NCBI RefSeq assembly: GCF_001729745.1
Contig: NZ_CP017186.1
Coordinates: 930,001-994,000 of the forward strand
Reading direction: 5' to 3'
DNA: 64,000 bases
DNA from: Enterobacter hormaechei subsp. hoffmannii
GTDB lineage: Bacteria; Pseudomonadota; Gammaproteobacteria; Enterobacterales; Enterobacteriaceae
The stretch's first letter is position 1, and each line of letters begins with the position of its first letter. A program made the translations under genes and the position numbers. The notes beneath the pieces are model-generated. The model saw only the letters and a program-made list of their open reading frames with translations. It made no database searches and was not told the DNA's origin. Shown piece after piece: positions 1 through 8,802 of this stretch.

Positions 1-933
1 GAGAACGTCAAAGGCAAGGTCAACATTCATCCGGTGAAATACGATCTGCATGGCATTCAGATTGCTGCGAATGTCTATACCCCTGCTAACTACGATCCCG
101 CCAAAAAATACCCTGCGGTGGTGGTTGCACATCCTAATGGTGGCGTAAAAGAGCAGGTCGCCGGGTTGTATGCCCAGCGTCTCGCCGAGCAGGGCTACAT
201 CACCATTACCGCCGACGCGGCTTATCAGGGTGCCAGCGGTGGGATGCCTCGCAGCGTGGATAAACCCGCTAATCGCATTGAGGATATCCACGGCATGGCT
301 GACTACATAAGCCAGTATCCTGGTGTAGATACCGCCCGCCTTGGTCTGCTGGGTATTTGCGGTGGCGGCGGTTATTCACTTGTTGCGGCTGAAACTGACA
401 AGCGGTTTAAATCAATAGCAACCATCAGCATGTTTAATTCAGGCCTTGTGCGCCGCAACGGCATGCAGGATTCACAGCTGGATACTATCCAGCAGCGTCT
501 TCAGCAGGCTTCTGACGCACGTGCTCAGGAAGCCGCCGGAGGAGAAGTGCTTTACTCCGGCGATGCCAACCTGACTGATGAACAGATTGCTAAATTACCC
601 TTTGCCTTGTATCGCCAGGGCTACGAGTATTACTGGAAAACCCACGCGCATCCGAACTCCACGTTTAAATACACCACCAGCAGTCTTCTGGATTTGATGA
701 GCTTTGACGTAACGGACCATATCAATCTCATCAATAAACCGCTGCTGATGATTGCCGGTACAAAAGCGGATACGCTCTATATGACTGAAGACGCGTTCGC
801 GAAAGCCACAGGTACGAAGGACAAAGAACTCTTCCTGATCGATGGCGCTACTCATATCGAGACGTATTGGGTGCCTGAATACGTTGATAAGGCTTTGCAA
901 AAGTTAGACGTCTTCTTCGATAAGAATATTTAG
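1..933 (+). CDS. YcjY-like alpha/beta hydrolase, 5' end cut off
   Basis: The reading frame is open from base 1, so the gene starts left of the window; the GTG at 34 is probably internal. The visible part is a dienelactone-hydrolase-like alpha/beta hydrolase. It has an oxyanion-type HPNGG stretch near the start, a nucleophile elbow LGICGGGG in which the nucleophile would be Cys rather than Ser, and late Asp (AGTKADT) and His (DGATHIE) candidates for the triad. It resembles E. coli YcjY-type proteins of unknown substrate. A GC-rich hairpin lies at 950-970. Substrate cannot be read from the sequence. Confidence 0.8.
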   Translation, partial: ENVKGKVNIHPVKYDLHGIQIAANVYTPANYDPAKKYPAVVVAHPNGGVKEQVAGLYAQRLAEQGYITITADAAYQGASGGMPRSVDKPANRIEDIHGMADYISQYPGVDTARLGLLGICGGGGYSLVAAETDKRFKSIATISMFNSGLVRRNGMQDSQLDTIQQRLQQASDARAQEAAGGEVLYSGDANLTDEQIAKLPFALYRQGYEYYWKTHAHPNSTFKYTTSSLLDLMSFDVTDHINLINKPLLMIAGTKADTLYMTEDAFAKATGTKDKELFLIDGATHIETYWVPEYVDKALQKLDVFFDKNI

Positions 934-949
934 TTAGCCTCCGATGACG

Positions 950-970
950 CCCCAGCCGCGCAGGCTGGGG
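950..970. terminator. Hairpin after the hydrolase gene
   Basis: CCCCAGCC and GGCTGGGG pair across a five-base loop 17 bases after the hydrolase stop. No T-run follows, so this is a weak or Rho-assisted terminator at best. Confidence 0.4.
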
Positions 971-1070
971 TGTGTCCATCAGCTGTAGCCACTTCCCGCT
1001 TGCGTATTCACGCGATAGACCCAGATTAACGAAGTTGCGGTTAAAGATAATTACGCTGCTTAAATAGGCG

Positions 1071-1089
1071 CTATGAATGGAATTCATAG
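1071..1089. promoter_or_regulatory. Palindrome, candidate operator upstream of the nitroreductase
   Basis: CTATGAAT and ATTCATAG form a perfect 8-bp inverted repeat with a 3-bp spacer. It lies about 100 bp before the nitroreductase start. Dyads of this kind are typical of dimeric helix-turn-helix repressors; no regulator gene is adjacent in the window. Confidence 0.4.
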
Positions 1090-1150
1090 ACCTAATCTGG
1101 AGCAGGGAATGAAAAGGATGAGCCTGATGTGACAGGATGGCTCGGGAGAG

Positions 1151-1165
1151 AGTGAATCATTCACT
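1151..1165. promoter_or_regulatory. Second palindrome just upstream of the nitroreductase
   Basis: AGTGAAT-C-ATTCACT is a perfect 15-bp dyad ending 27 bp before the ATG at 1193, where a bound protein could block transcription or translation start. It shares the GAAT/ATTC core with the dyad at 1071-1089. Confidence 0.4.
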
Positions 1166-1192
1166 TCAAATTACTTTCAGGCGGAGAAGCAA

Positions 1193-1873
1193 ATGAGTAC
1201 GCAAGAGCCAACATTTAGTGAGGTAGTAAAAAATAGATACTCGGCCAGAGCCTTTCTTCCATCTCCCATCCCCAGCGATATCCTCAAAGACATTTTGCTC
1301 GAAGCGCAATGCGCACCATCCAACTGCAATACTCAACCCTGGTCCCTGCATATCGTTGCAGGAGATAAACTTCGTGAATTAAGCCATGCACTGACGGAAG
1401 CTCTAAGAGCTGGGAACTACAGCCTTGATTTTACCTTTGATAAAGAAGTTTATCCCGAGCCATTCAGGCAACGGGCTTCGGAGCAGGGGCGCTCGTACTA
1501 TCAGGCACTGGGCGTTGCGCGGGGGGATAACTTAAGTCGCTCAGAAGTGGTCGAGCGTAATGTGAGATTTTTCGGCGCGCCTCATGTTGCCCTGCTGTTC
1601 ATTCCTGCTGTAGGGGACAACGTTCGCGTAGCCTCTGACGCCGGTATGTATGCCCAGACATTCCTGCTTTCCCTGGCAGCTCGCGGTTACGCAGGCGTTC
1701 CACAGGCAGTGCTGAGTTATTTTGCCCAAACGGTGCGTCGAATATTAAATGTTCCTGAGGGCTTCAGGCTGCTTTACGGTATTTCGTTTGGGATCCCAGA
1801 TAAAACGCATCCCTCCCTGAGCTACAGGGAAGGGCGGGTATCTCTGGACGAAAGTGTCGTCTGGCATCAATAA
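1193..1873 (+). CDS. Nitroreductase family protein
   Basis: A 226-residue FMN-dependent nitroreductase-fold protein, probably a cytoplasmic NAD(P)H oxidoreductase. The N-terminal NRYSARAF motif and the following APSNCNTQPW segment are the typical FMN phosphate-binding and dimer regions; the C-terminal half has the family's GVPQAVLSYF-type segment. The ATG is preceded by GGCGGAG at good spacing. The physiological substrate is unknown. The gene stands alone, with two palindromes upstream and bcr/cflA convergent eight bases downstream, so induction by a small-molecule-responsive repressor is plausible but inferred. Confidence 0.85.
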   Translation: MSTQEPTFSEVVKNRYSARAFLPSPIPSDILKDILLEAQCAPSNCNTQPWSLHIVAGDKLRELSHALTEALRAGNYSLDFTFDKEVYPEPFRQRASEQGRSYYQALGVARGDNLSRSEVVERNVRFFGAPHVALLFIPAVGDNVRVASDAGMYAQTFLLSLAARGYAGVPQAVLSYFAQTVRRILNVPEGFRLLYGISFGIPDKTHPSLSYREGRVSLDESVVWHQ

Positions 1874-1880
1874 CGACGTT

Positions 1881-3083
1881 TTATTTTTTTATCTGAACGG
1901 TCAGTGCCATCAGGGCGCTGGCTGCTGTAAACAACGCAATTATCCAGCCCATCGTCCATGGTGTGCCGTCACTGAACAGGGCAAGAAGAAGTGAAGAGAT
2001 GATGCCGCTGCCGTATTGTAACGCACCCATTAGCGCCGATGCGGAGCCAGCCACATTAGGCACTGCGTCCAGAGCGCAAGCCGTGGATGTCGCCGCGATG
2101 ATGCCATTCATAGAGAAGAACACGAACACAGCGCCGACAATCACGGTGATTCCACCCACACCCAGGCCGGTGGTGACTGCCAGCACTATTGCCGCAATAG
2201 CGGCGATGAATACGGCATTCCTGAGCAACGCTTCCAGTGGATAGCGGTGAACCAGACGTCTGTTGACCATGCTCACCGCCATCAGTCCAACAATGTTTAC
2301 TGCAAACAGCCAACCGTAATGCTGCGGGTCAACGCCGAAGTACGTGATGTACACAAACGGGGAACCGGTGATAAAGGCGTAGGCAGCAACGTAGTAGAAC
2401 GTCAGGCACAGAGTAAACCGCATGTATCTGGCGTTGGTGAGCAAGGCATAGTAGTTGTGAAAAGCTCTGGTTACGGAGGCTTGCGAGCGTTTTTCAGCAG
2501 GTAATGTTTCGGGTAACCAGAATAAAGACATCAGCATTAATGTTCCGATAATCGCCAGCAGCCAGAAAATGGCATGCCACGAGGTGACTTTAATCATCTG
2601 CCCCCCTATCAGGGGCCCGGCAATCGGCGCGATGGCCATAATGATCATCAGAGTCGAAAGCATTTGTGCTGCACGAGTACGGCTAAACAAGTCACGGATC
2701 ATTGCTCGTGCCAGCATCGGCCCGGTACAGGCACCTAACGCCTGAAAAACACGCCAGAAGACAATTTGCACGATATCCGTTGATAACGCGCACCCCACCG
2801 AGCCGACGATGAATAGACCTAACCCGATAAACAGAGGCAGTCGACGCCCATAACGATCGCTAATCGGTCCCCATATCAGTTGTGCGATGCAAAAGCCGAT
2901 AAGGAAACCTGTGATTGTCAGCTCTGCATCACCCTGCAAATCTTTGGCCATCACGGGCATGGCGGGCAGATAGATATCGGTTGATAAAGAGGTTACAGCC
3001 ATCAGGGCGCTGAGAATGAGTAGAAACGAGAGACCTGTTTTGTTAGCTATAGCCGACTGTGTACGCGCCTGTTGATTAAGCAT
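1881..3083 (-). CDS. Bcr/CflA family MFS drug efflux transporter
   Basis: A 400-residue, 12-helix major facilitator of the inner membrane in the Bcr/CflA drug:proton antiporter family. Family marks are the TDIYLPAMP segment in helix 1, the GPISDRYGRR loop between helices 2 and 3, and the APIAGPLIGG antiporter motif in helix 5. The frame extends upstream to 3179, but the extra 32 residues are proline-rich and not membrane-like, so the ATG at 3083 (MLNQQAR) is preferred. That start has only a weak GGA ribosome site. Substrates are unknown. Confidence 0.82.
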   Translation of the reverse strand: MLNQQARTQSAIANKTGLSFLLILSALMAVTSLSTDIYLPAMPVMAKDLQGDAELTITGFLIGFCIAQLIWGPISDRYGRRLPLFIGLGLFIVGSVGCALSTDIVQIVFWRVFQALGACTGPMLARAMIRDLFSRTRAAQMLSTLMIIMAIAPIAGPLIGGQMIKVTSWHAIFWLLAIIGTLMLMSLFWLPETLPAEKRSQASVTRAFHNYYALLTNARYMRFTLCLTFYYVAAYAFITGSPFVYITYFGVDPQHYGWLFAVNIVGLMAVSMVNRRLVHRYPLEALLRNAVFIAAIAAIVLAVTTGLGVGGITVIVGAVFVFFSMNGIIAATSTACALDAVPNVAGSASALMGALQYGSGIISSLLLALFSDGTPWTMGWIIALFTAASALMALTVQIKK

Positions 3084-3435
3084 GGGGATCCGTTGGACAT
3101 GAAGAGATAGGGGTATGTTAACGGGTTTGTGCTCGCTGATAATCACAGGGGGAGGATAGGGACTATGAGTGACATTCATTAATCGAAAAGATTATTGCAG
3201 GTTTTTTGGGGCCAGCGATAAGCAGTATTCTTATAGTGTTACCTCTTCCTGCATGTTGCTAAAATCACCAGTACAACATGTCAGGCAATTGCGTTCAGAT
3301 GACCGCTACCGTCGAAAGCAATACTGACAGAACTGCTAATGTTGTGACATATGATGATCCTTATGGTGATGTCCTGATTAATAAACATACGGAATATGTA
3401 TGGTGTAGGTGATGCTTCAGATTAAAATAAAGGCT
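3084..3435. other. Intergenic stretch between bcr/cflA and the yjhP fusion
   Basis: About 350 bp, relatively AT-rich, without a convincing gene. It must hold the promoter of the leftward efflux gene. A 37-codon frame on the plus strand at 3299-3412 lacks a ribosome site and resembles nothing I recognise. Confidence 0.5.
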
Positions 3436-3469
3436 AAGCCCCGTATCTCCAGTCAGAAATACCGGGCTT
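3436..3469 (-). terminator. Terminator-like hairpin of the topAI operon
   Basis: AAGCCC-C-GTAT pairs with ATAC-C-GGGCTT across a 12-base loop just after the methyltransferase-YjhP stop. On the minus strand it is followed by a T-rich but interrupted tract, so termination may be incomplete. Confidence 0.5.
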
Positions 3470-3473
3470 GTTG

Positions 3474-5111
3474 TTACCTGGCAATTAGCGCGAACACGCC
3501 CCAGCCAAAGTATTCCCGGGCGTACGTTACGTGGCGTTTCGGCGCGATGTTTAGCTCGGCCCTGACTTCGGCGGCGAAGTCGTCGTCAGGATTAGCCTCC
3601 AGCCAGCGGCGCATGGTCAGCCATTTCGCGGCTTCATACCGGTCCCAGCCTTCCTGGTCTGCCAGTACCATTTCCACCACGTCGTAGCCGAGTCCATCGA
3701 ACGCGTTGACAAGCCCTGGCAGCGTCAGGAAATCGGTCGTCGAGCTGACGCCGCAGGCCTGGGCAATCTCTTCCGTCGCAGGTAGCTGACGCCAGTAGGG
3801 TTCGCCGATAAGCATGATCCCGCCCGGTTTCAGGCTTTGTGCCAGCAGCTCGACGGTCCCGGCAAACCCACCGGCTATCCATGTCGCACCGACACAGGCT
3901 GCCACATCGCATTTCTCTTCTGTAACGTATCCGGCGGCGTCGTTATGTATGAACTGAACCCGGTTGCTGACGCCGAGCTCTTCGGCGCGGCGTCTGGCCT
4001 GCTCGCTGAACAACTGGCTCAAATCGATACCGACACCGGTAATGGCGTGATCCCTGGCCCAGGTGCAGAGCATCTCGCCCGAGCCACTGCCGAGGTCAAG
4101 AATGCGGGTCTCCGGCTTCATGCTCAGCACGCGGCCAAGCGTGGCGTACTTTTCTTCGGTGAACGGGTTGTGGATGCGGTGCTCGCTTTCACTGATGGTA
4201 AAAATACGTGGGATATCCAATGTGGAATTCCTTTTATTGCGTTGAGTATTAAGAGGGCGTTTCTCTGAGGTATTTGCTTTTTCAGCCAGCAGAGCAAACA
4301 GCTTTCCTTCAAATGTCTCGCTGACTGGCCAGTCGTGGCTTTCAGGAGGAGGAAGCAGGGCAAACCCGGCATTACCGAGCAGGCTGACGTACTCGTCATC
4401 GCGCCAGGCCGTCATCTGGCTGCCGAAACGGGTGGTTTGGCCGTTTACCTCTATGGCCCAGAACTGCGTTGAGCTGGTCTGTGCTTCTTCATCCCAGCCA
4501 TGTTCCGTCAGCAGCAGGTGAGGGACGCCCAGAAACAGCCCGTCGGGACAGCGTTGCCAGCTCGGTTCAGCCATTCCCTGACGCTTAACTTCGTCGAAAG
4601 TATGTACTTCAGTGAGCAGCCTGCCACCCGGCTCCAGCCACAGCGCGCAGCGGCTGACGAGTGAGCGCGCATCCGCCGTGCTAAACACATTCAGTTCCCC
4701 GAATGTCATCATGATGAAATTGAACGATTTATCCGGCCAGTATGCGCGGACATCCTGCTGAACATAATCGATATTCAATCCGGTGTTCTGCGCCTGCTGA
4801 CGGGCCCAGCTCACGGATGCCGGTGAGAAATCCACGCCGGTGCAGTGAAATCCACGTTCCGCTAAGCGGTGGGTATAAAAGCCGGGGCCGCAGCCGAGAT
4901 CGAGGATATGTGCGCCAGGTGGTAACTGGCTGGCGATCCATTCGACCTGCTGCTCAATAACCTCCTGCCTGCGGCTGGCCCAGTCGTGCTCCTGCGACAA
5001 ATGGTTCGCCAGCATGCGCTGGCTGAAGGCCGGTTCGTCCCAGGGAATTTTACTTTCCTCCGCTGACAGCTGGATGTGCCGGGACGCGGAAATAAGGGTG
5101 CTGATATCCAT
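3474..5111 (-). CDS. Tandem SAM methyltransferase: unknown class I domain fused in frame to YjhP
   Basis: One open frame of 545 residues carries two complete class I SAM-dependent methyltransferase domains. The first (about 1-275) has ILDLGCGPGFYT as SAM motif I. The second (from about 298) has ILDLGSGSGEML as motif I and, from memory, matches E. coli YjhP along its whole length. The ATG at 5111 is preferred: AAGGAG, six bases upstream, overlaps the topAI stop. A second ATG lies at 5114, and the frame opens at 5135. YjhP-like translation could also begin inside at a TTG at 4220. In E. coli the order is topAI-yjhQ-yjhP; here the GNAT gene yjhQ is absent and this first methyltransferase sits in its place. 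Substrates are unknown. Confidence 0.8.
   Translation of the reverse strand: MDISTLISASRHIQLSAEESKIPWDEPAFSQRMLANHLSQEHDWASRRQEVIEQQVEWIASQLPPGAHILDLGCGPGFYTHRLAERGFHCTGVDFSPASVSWARQQAQNTGLNIDYVQQDVRAYWPDKSFNFIMMTFGELNVFSTADARSLVSRCALWLEPGGRLLTEVHTFDEVKRQGMAEPSWQRCPDGLFLGVPHLLLTEHGWDEEAQTSSTQFWAIEVNGQTTRFGSQMTAWRDDEYVSLLGNAGFALLPPPESHDWPVSETFEGKLFALLAEKANTSEKRPLNTQRNKRNSTLDIPRIFTISESEHRIHNPFTEEKYATLGRVLSMKPETRILDLGSGSGEMLCTWARDHAITGVGIDLSQLFSEQARRRAEELGVSNRVQFIHNDAAGYVTEEKCDVAACVGATWIAGGFAGTVELLAQSLKPGGIMLIGEPYWRQLPATEEIAQACGVSSTTDFLTLPGLVNAFDGLGYDVVEMVLADQEGWDRYEAAKWLTMRRWLEANPDDDFAAEVRAELNIAPKRHVTYAREYFGWGVFALIAR
4218..4236 (-). promoter_or_regulatory. Internal ribosome site and TTG start of the YjhP half
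   Basis: On the minus strand AAAAGGA is followed by seven bases and then TTG (4220-4218), opening directly on DIPRIFTISES, where E. coli YjhP begins. From here to the stop is exactly 248 codons, the length I recall for YjhP. The same TTG is read as Leu in the fusion, so two products are possible. Confidence 0.6.
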
Positions 5112-5121
5112 CATCCTCTCC

Positions 5122-5397
<276 letters not shown>

Positions 5398-5400
5398 TCA

Positions 5401-5454
5401 TCATGTGCAAAACGTGCAAACACACAGCGGTGTCCGCATTCGATTTCGGCGCAT
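5401..5454 (-). CDS. Candidate 17-codon leader peptide (toiL-like)
   Basis: On the minus strand an ATG at 5454 opens MRRNRMRTPLCVCTFCT and stops at TGA 5403-5401, 21 bases before topAI. It contains the uncommon Arg codons CGA, CGA and CGG early and three Cys codons late. Established knowledge: E. coli topAI is controlled by the leader ORF toiL, where stalled ribosomes change RNA structure and relieve repression. Position and size fit that role. The ribosome site is weak and I could not compare the peptide with E. coli ToiL, so this is inference. Confidence 0.45.
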   Translation of the reverse strand: MRRNRMRTPLCVCTFCT

Positions 5455-5534
5455 TGATAATCAGTCCGGCCTGGAAAGGTCGGTAAGCTGATTATCGGAT
5501 GATTACATTCTCCAGCATCAAAGCCTCGGGTTGA

Positions 5535-5590
5535 GTTGAAAGGTATTTACGGGGTGAATGATAACACCTGATTTTTATAAGTGAATACCC
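5535..5590 (-). promoter_or_regulatory. Candidate promoter of the topAI leader
   Basis: Reading the minus strand, TTCACT and TATCAT hexamers with a 16-base spacer lie about 180 bases before topAI, inside the gap between topAI and the GGDEF-EAL gene. The match is by eye only. Confidence 0.3.
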
Positions 5591-5638
5591 AGGGGTGAAA
5601 AACGTGATCACGGTTGGCATCGGGCTGAGGAGAGGGAT

Positions 5639-7576
5639 TCATTCCTGGCCGCTCTTAATTTTGCTGTCGACCTGAGGCTGTGGTTTGCTGAAAAGATATC
5701 CCTGCACAAGCTCGCAACCCAGAGCCTGAAGCCGCTCAAGCTGCTCTTCGGTCTCAACGCCCTCGGCTATAACGCCCATATTAAGGCTCTTAGCCATACC
5801 GGTAATAAGCTTCACAATATTAAGCGCATCTTCTTGTGTAGATATCGGATTGACAAAAGATTTATCGATCTTGATTTTATCAAAATTCAGTTCGCTGAGT
5901 CTGGAGAGCGACGAATAACCCGTGCCAAAATCATCAATGGAAATTCTTACGCCCAGTGCGCGGAGTTTTTTCAGAATCGCAATGGGGTTATTTCTGTCAC
6001 TAAAGAGGGATGACTCCGTGACCTCTAACTCAAGACGGTTAGCCGGGAGCCCGGTCTCAGCCAGAACGGTCTGCACCGTATTAATAAATGATTTGCTGCC
6101 CAATTGAACAGGCGAGACGTTTACGGAGATCCTGGCCGGAACAGCCCAGGAGACCGCTTCCCTACAGGCCAGTTTAAGTACGGTTTTACCTATCTCGTTG
6201 ATCATGCCTGTTTTTTCAGCGGCGAAAATAAAGCTATCCGGGGAAAGCATTCCCTTTACAGGATGCATCCAGCGAATAAGCGCTTCATAGCCGTAAATTT
6301 CCTTGCTGACGGAATTCACAATAGGCTGGTAATAAACAATAAATTCATTGTTTTCAATCGCCCTTGCCATATCATTTTCAAGCGTTCTGCTCTCCTGTAA
6401 CTTCTGAAGCATTCGCTGACGGAAAACTTTAATCTGCTGTGAGCCTGCCTTTTTGGCTTCATAGAGCGCCAGATCGGCGAACTTATAAAGATAATCAGCA
6501 CGTCGTTCATTATCTGATAAAACAATACCCACGCAGGTGGCAATTTTTATGAGCTGGTTATTAATCGTATAGGGTTTACTGATATTCTCGCTGATCTCTC
6601 TAGCGCGCAAAACGGCTTCGCTTTCGTTTAACCCACTGGCTAAAAAAGCAAACTCGTCTCCGCCTAAACGGTAAAATCTGTCTGAAATATTGCTCATCGC
6701 GGTCAATCGCCTGGATACCTGACGTAACAGTAAATCGCCAGCATCATGACCATAGGTATCGTTGACCTCTTTGAATCGGTCTAAATCAAATAACATTACC
6801 GTAACGGGAACATGATTTTCTTCGGCCTCAAGATTGAGTTTGCTGAGCTCATCCCAGAAGTACAGACGGTTTTTCATGCCAGTGAGGGAATCATGGTAAA
6901 CGTCATACTCTAGTTTTGAATTCTGAATCTGTAGGGTCTCCTTGGATAACTGGAGTTCTTCTGCAAGACTTTCAACCTGCCTGTGCGCTTTAAGGATGTT
7001 TTTATTTTGATAGATCGTTAAAAAACCCAGGATAATACTCAGAATGATCAGCAGTAAAGAGAGGGCTGAGTAAATATAATACAGGATCTGTATTTTATGG
7101 TTGCTACTGTTAATCGTGCTAATGTCTTTCGTTAACGCGCTTGATGAAAGCTGACTGAGTGGAGCATCCAGCAAATGCATGGTATGAAGGTATGTTTTTA
7201 CATCCGAATGGCTCATTTTTTCGAGGTTAGCATCCAGATACGTAAGGATTTTATCAAGGCTTAACGCGAGGTCATGATGTGCCTGAACGTTTTTAATGTA
7301 ATGTCCTAAATCCCCCTCCTTAAACAGATCATTCTGGCTTAGCATAATTTCCAGCCGCATCCGGACCTGGTCTATCGTAACGTCATCGGAATCGGTTGCG
7401 TACAGACCAAGCCATGATTCAAAGCGGTAATATTCGGATACCAGTTGGGCGACAGACCATGACTCCGTGTAATGAGTCAGTTTTTGGAGCTCCTGCTGTC
7501 GATCGTAAACAAGAAAAGCAATATATCCAGTCGTGATAAAAAGAGAAAAAATGATACCAACCAGTATCCTGTTCAT
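5639..7576 (-). CDS. DcpA-like transmembrane GGDEF-EAL protein
   Basis: A 645-residue inner-membrane c-di-GMP enzyme. Helix 1 is about residues 4-24, a periplasmic domain fills 25-162, and helix 2 is about 166-190. A GGDEF domain with intact GGDEF at 305-309 lacks an RxxD inhibitory site. An EAL domain follows with EAL at 431-433, IDDFGTGYSS at 547-556 and AEGVET at 604-609. Both cyclase and phosphodiesterase residues look intact, so it may be bifunctional. AGGAG precedes the ATG. It lies 17 bases after a periplasmic SUOX-fold gene, the arrangement of Agrobacterium PruR-DcpA, where a pterin-loaded PruR switches DcpA activity. Confidence 0.85.
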   Translation of the reverse strand: MNRILVGIIFSLFITTGYIAFLVYDRQQELQKLTHYTESWSVAQLVSEYYRFESWLGLYATDSDDVTIDQVRMRLEIMLSQNDLFKEGDLGHYIKNVQAHHDLALSLDKILTYLDANLEKMSHSDVKTYLHTMHLLDAPLSQLSSSALTKDISTINSSNHKIQILYYIYSALSLLLIILSIILGFLTIYQNKNILKAHRQVESLAEELQLSKETLQIQNSKLEYDVYHDSLTGMKNRLYFWDELSKLNLEAEENHVPVTVMLFDLDRFKEVNDTYGHDAGDLLLRQVSRRLTAMSNISDRFYRLGGDEFAFLASGLNESEAVLRAREISENISKPYTINNQLIKIATCVGIVLSDNERRADYLYKFADLALYEAKKAGSQQIKVFRQRMLQKLQESRTLENDMARAIENNEFIVYYQPIVNSVSKEIYGYEALIRWMHPVKGMLSPDSFIFAAEKTGMINEIGKTVLKLACREAVSWAVPARISVNVSPVQLGSKSFINTVQTVLAETGLPANRLELEVTESSLFSDRNNPIAILKKLRALGVRISIDDFGTGYSSLSRLSELNFDKIKIDKSFVNPISTQEDALNIVKLITGMAKSLNMGVIAEGVETEEQLERLQALGCELVQGYLFSKPQPQVDSKIKSGQE

Positions 7577-7593
7577 TATGTTCTCCTGAACTG

Positions 7594-8088
7594 CTATTCA
7601 ATCTTCATTTTGCTGACCTGCCATGCCGATCGCGAATAATATATCTGATTATTTAATTCAGGAAGACTGTCGTAGGGATATACAATGAATGCCGGACCTT
7701 TATCTCGGATGCGCATATATTCACCATTAACCTTCAAAGCGAGTATGGCATTATATTTTTTAAAGTCGCTGAGCGGGATGGCTGTCGCGTAATCATTAAG
7801 CGCTATAACATTGACCACGTTACCCTTTGCGCCAATATAATCCATGAGTTTGCTCATTGGAACACCCTCAAACTTTGTGCGGCCATTATACCAGGGGGAT
7901 GATGTCTGGAAGCTCACCATACCGAGTTTTTCAAGGCTGGCGATATCAAACACGGCTTTTCCACTTTCATTCGTGTTCTCGATATTACCGTAAATCGTTA
8001 AAATGGGTTTACCAGCAGGTTTTGGCAACTCACCAGCCAGGGTGACGCTTTGCACTAAAAAGCAGCACAGCATTAGGATTAATCGCAT
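7594..8088 (-). CDS. PruR-like periplasmic SUOX/molybdopterin-fold protein
   Basis: A 164-residue secreted protein: MRLILMLCCFLVQSVTLA is a signal peptide, and the rest resembles the oxidoreductase molybdopterin-binding (SUOX) fold, with conserved features such as the FEGVPMSKLMDYIG and RIRDKGPAFIVYPYD stretches. The mature part has no cysteine, so it lacks the Cys that ligates molybdenum in enzymes of this fold and is unlikely to be a molybdoenzyme. GGAGG sits five bases before the ATG at 8088. With the downstream GGDEF-EAL gene it matches the PruR-DcpA layout, suggesting a pterin-binding receptor. That role is inference from fold and context. Confidence 0.72.
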   Translation of the reverse strand: MRLILMLCCFLVQSVTLAGELPKPAGKPILTIYGNIENTNESGKAVFDIASLEKLGMVSFQTSSPWYNGRTKFEGVPMSKLMDYIGAKGNVVNVIALNDYATAIPLSDFKKYNAILALKVNGEYMRIRDKGPAFIVYPYDSLPELNNQIYYSRSAWQVSKMKIE

Positions 8089-8270
8089 TTCAGCCTCCAC
8101 GTTTTAACATAAGTATAAGAATTATAATTTAGTTATCCTACTAGTTTATATATTTTATCTCTCCCCACGTTTATCCATCATAATCAGGATGTAAAAACGC
8201 CGTCAGTCGGCAGCCACCCGAGCGATGCTTAACCTTCTTACCGCAGACGCATGACAAGGAACCGTCCATC

Positions 8271-8780
8271 ATGAAAAAAGATAGCTATGCCTTTTTAATT
8301 CCACTCATCGTTGGCGGGTTAGCGTTGATATTTGGCTTTGTTGTCTGGTCAATCGAGATTTATCGCGTGACATTTCTTACGGCCCTGGGGGAACAGTATC
8401 TTGCGGCTGTCACATTGCTGCTGCCGCTGGTGGCGATAGTGATGTTCGCCGCGAAGAGGGCGTTTAAAGACAAAACCCTTGTTGACGTTGTCAAACTTTA
8501 CCTCGGCCTCATCATCTTCAGCCTGCCGGTTGCCATTTTCGTCATCTTTACCGCGGCCTGGCTACTGAACGGAGAATACTCTGCCTGGAGCCAACCTTAC
8601 CGGTATGAATCCGGCAGCAGAAATAGCTGTTCGGGGGCGGAAGTCTATGAGCCGGAACTCAAGAGAGAGATCCGCATCTGTTATCCTCAGGGATATTATT
8701 TAATCGATGGCACCCTGTACGTGGAAAAGCGGAGTAATTCGCTGGGTATGGTGGTGCTTTGGGCGATCGCGCGATCCTGA
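8271..8780 (+). CDS. Small membrane protein of unknown function
   Basis: A 169-residue protein with three probable helices (about 8-30, 40-60 and 73-98) followed by a soluble tail of about 70 residues. The tail has two Cys (NSCSG and RICYP) that could form a disulfide if it lies in the periplasm, and ends in a short hydrophobic stretch. I do not recognise the family. It is divergent from the PruR-like gene and convergent with the cyclase gene at 8803, so it seems a single-gene unit. Confidence 0.7.
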   Translation: MKKDSYAFLIPLIVGGLALIFGFVVWSIEIYRVTFLTALGEQYLAAVTLLLPLVAIVMFAAKRAFKDKTLVDVVKLYLGLIIFSLPVAIFVIFTAAWLLNGEYSAWSQPYRYESGSRNSCSGAEVYEPELKREIRICYPQGYYLIDGTLYVEKRSNSLGMVVLWAIARS

Positions 8781-8802
8781 ACCTCAGGCTCGAATAACCC
8801 CT

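Noticed and set aside
3299-3412. A 37-codon plus-strand frame starting MTATVESNTDRTANVV
   Set aside because: No ribosome site, no recognised relative, and the stretch lies in an otherwise AT-rich gap. It could be a fragment of a lost gene, but nothing supports it.
3409-3687. Plus-strand 92-codon frame over the end of the methyltransferase-YjhP gene
   Set aside because: It lies on the non-coding strand of a well-supported domain and crosses the terminator hairpin.
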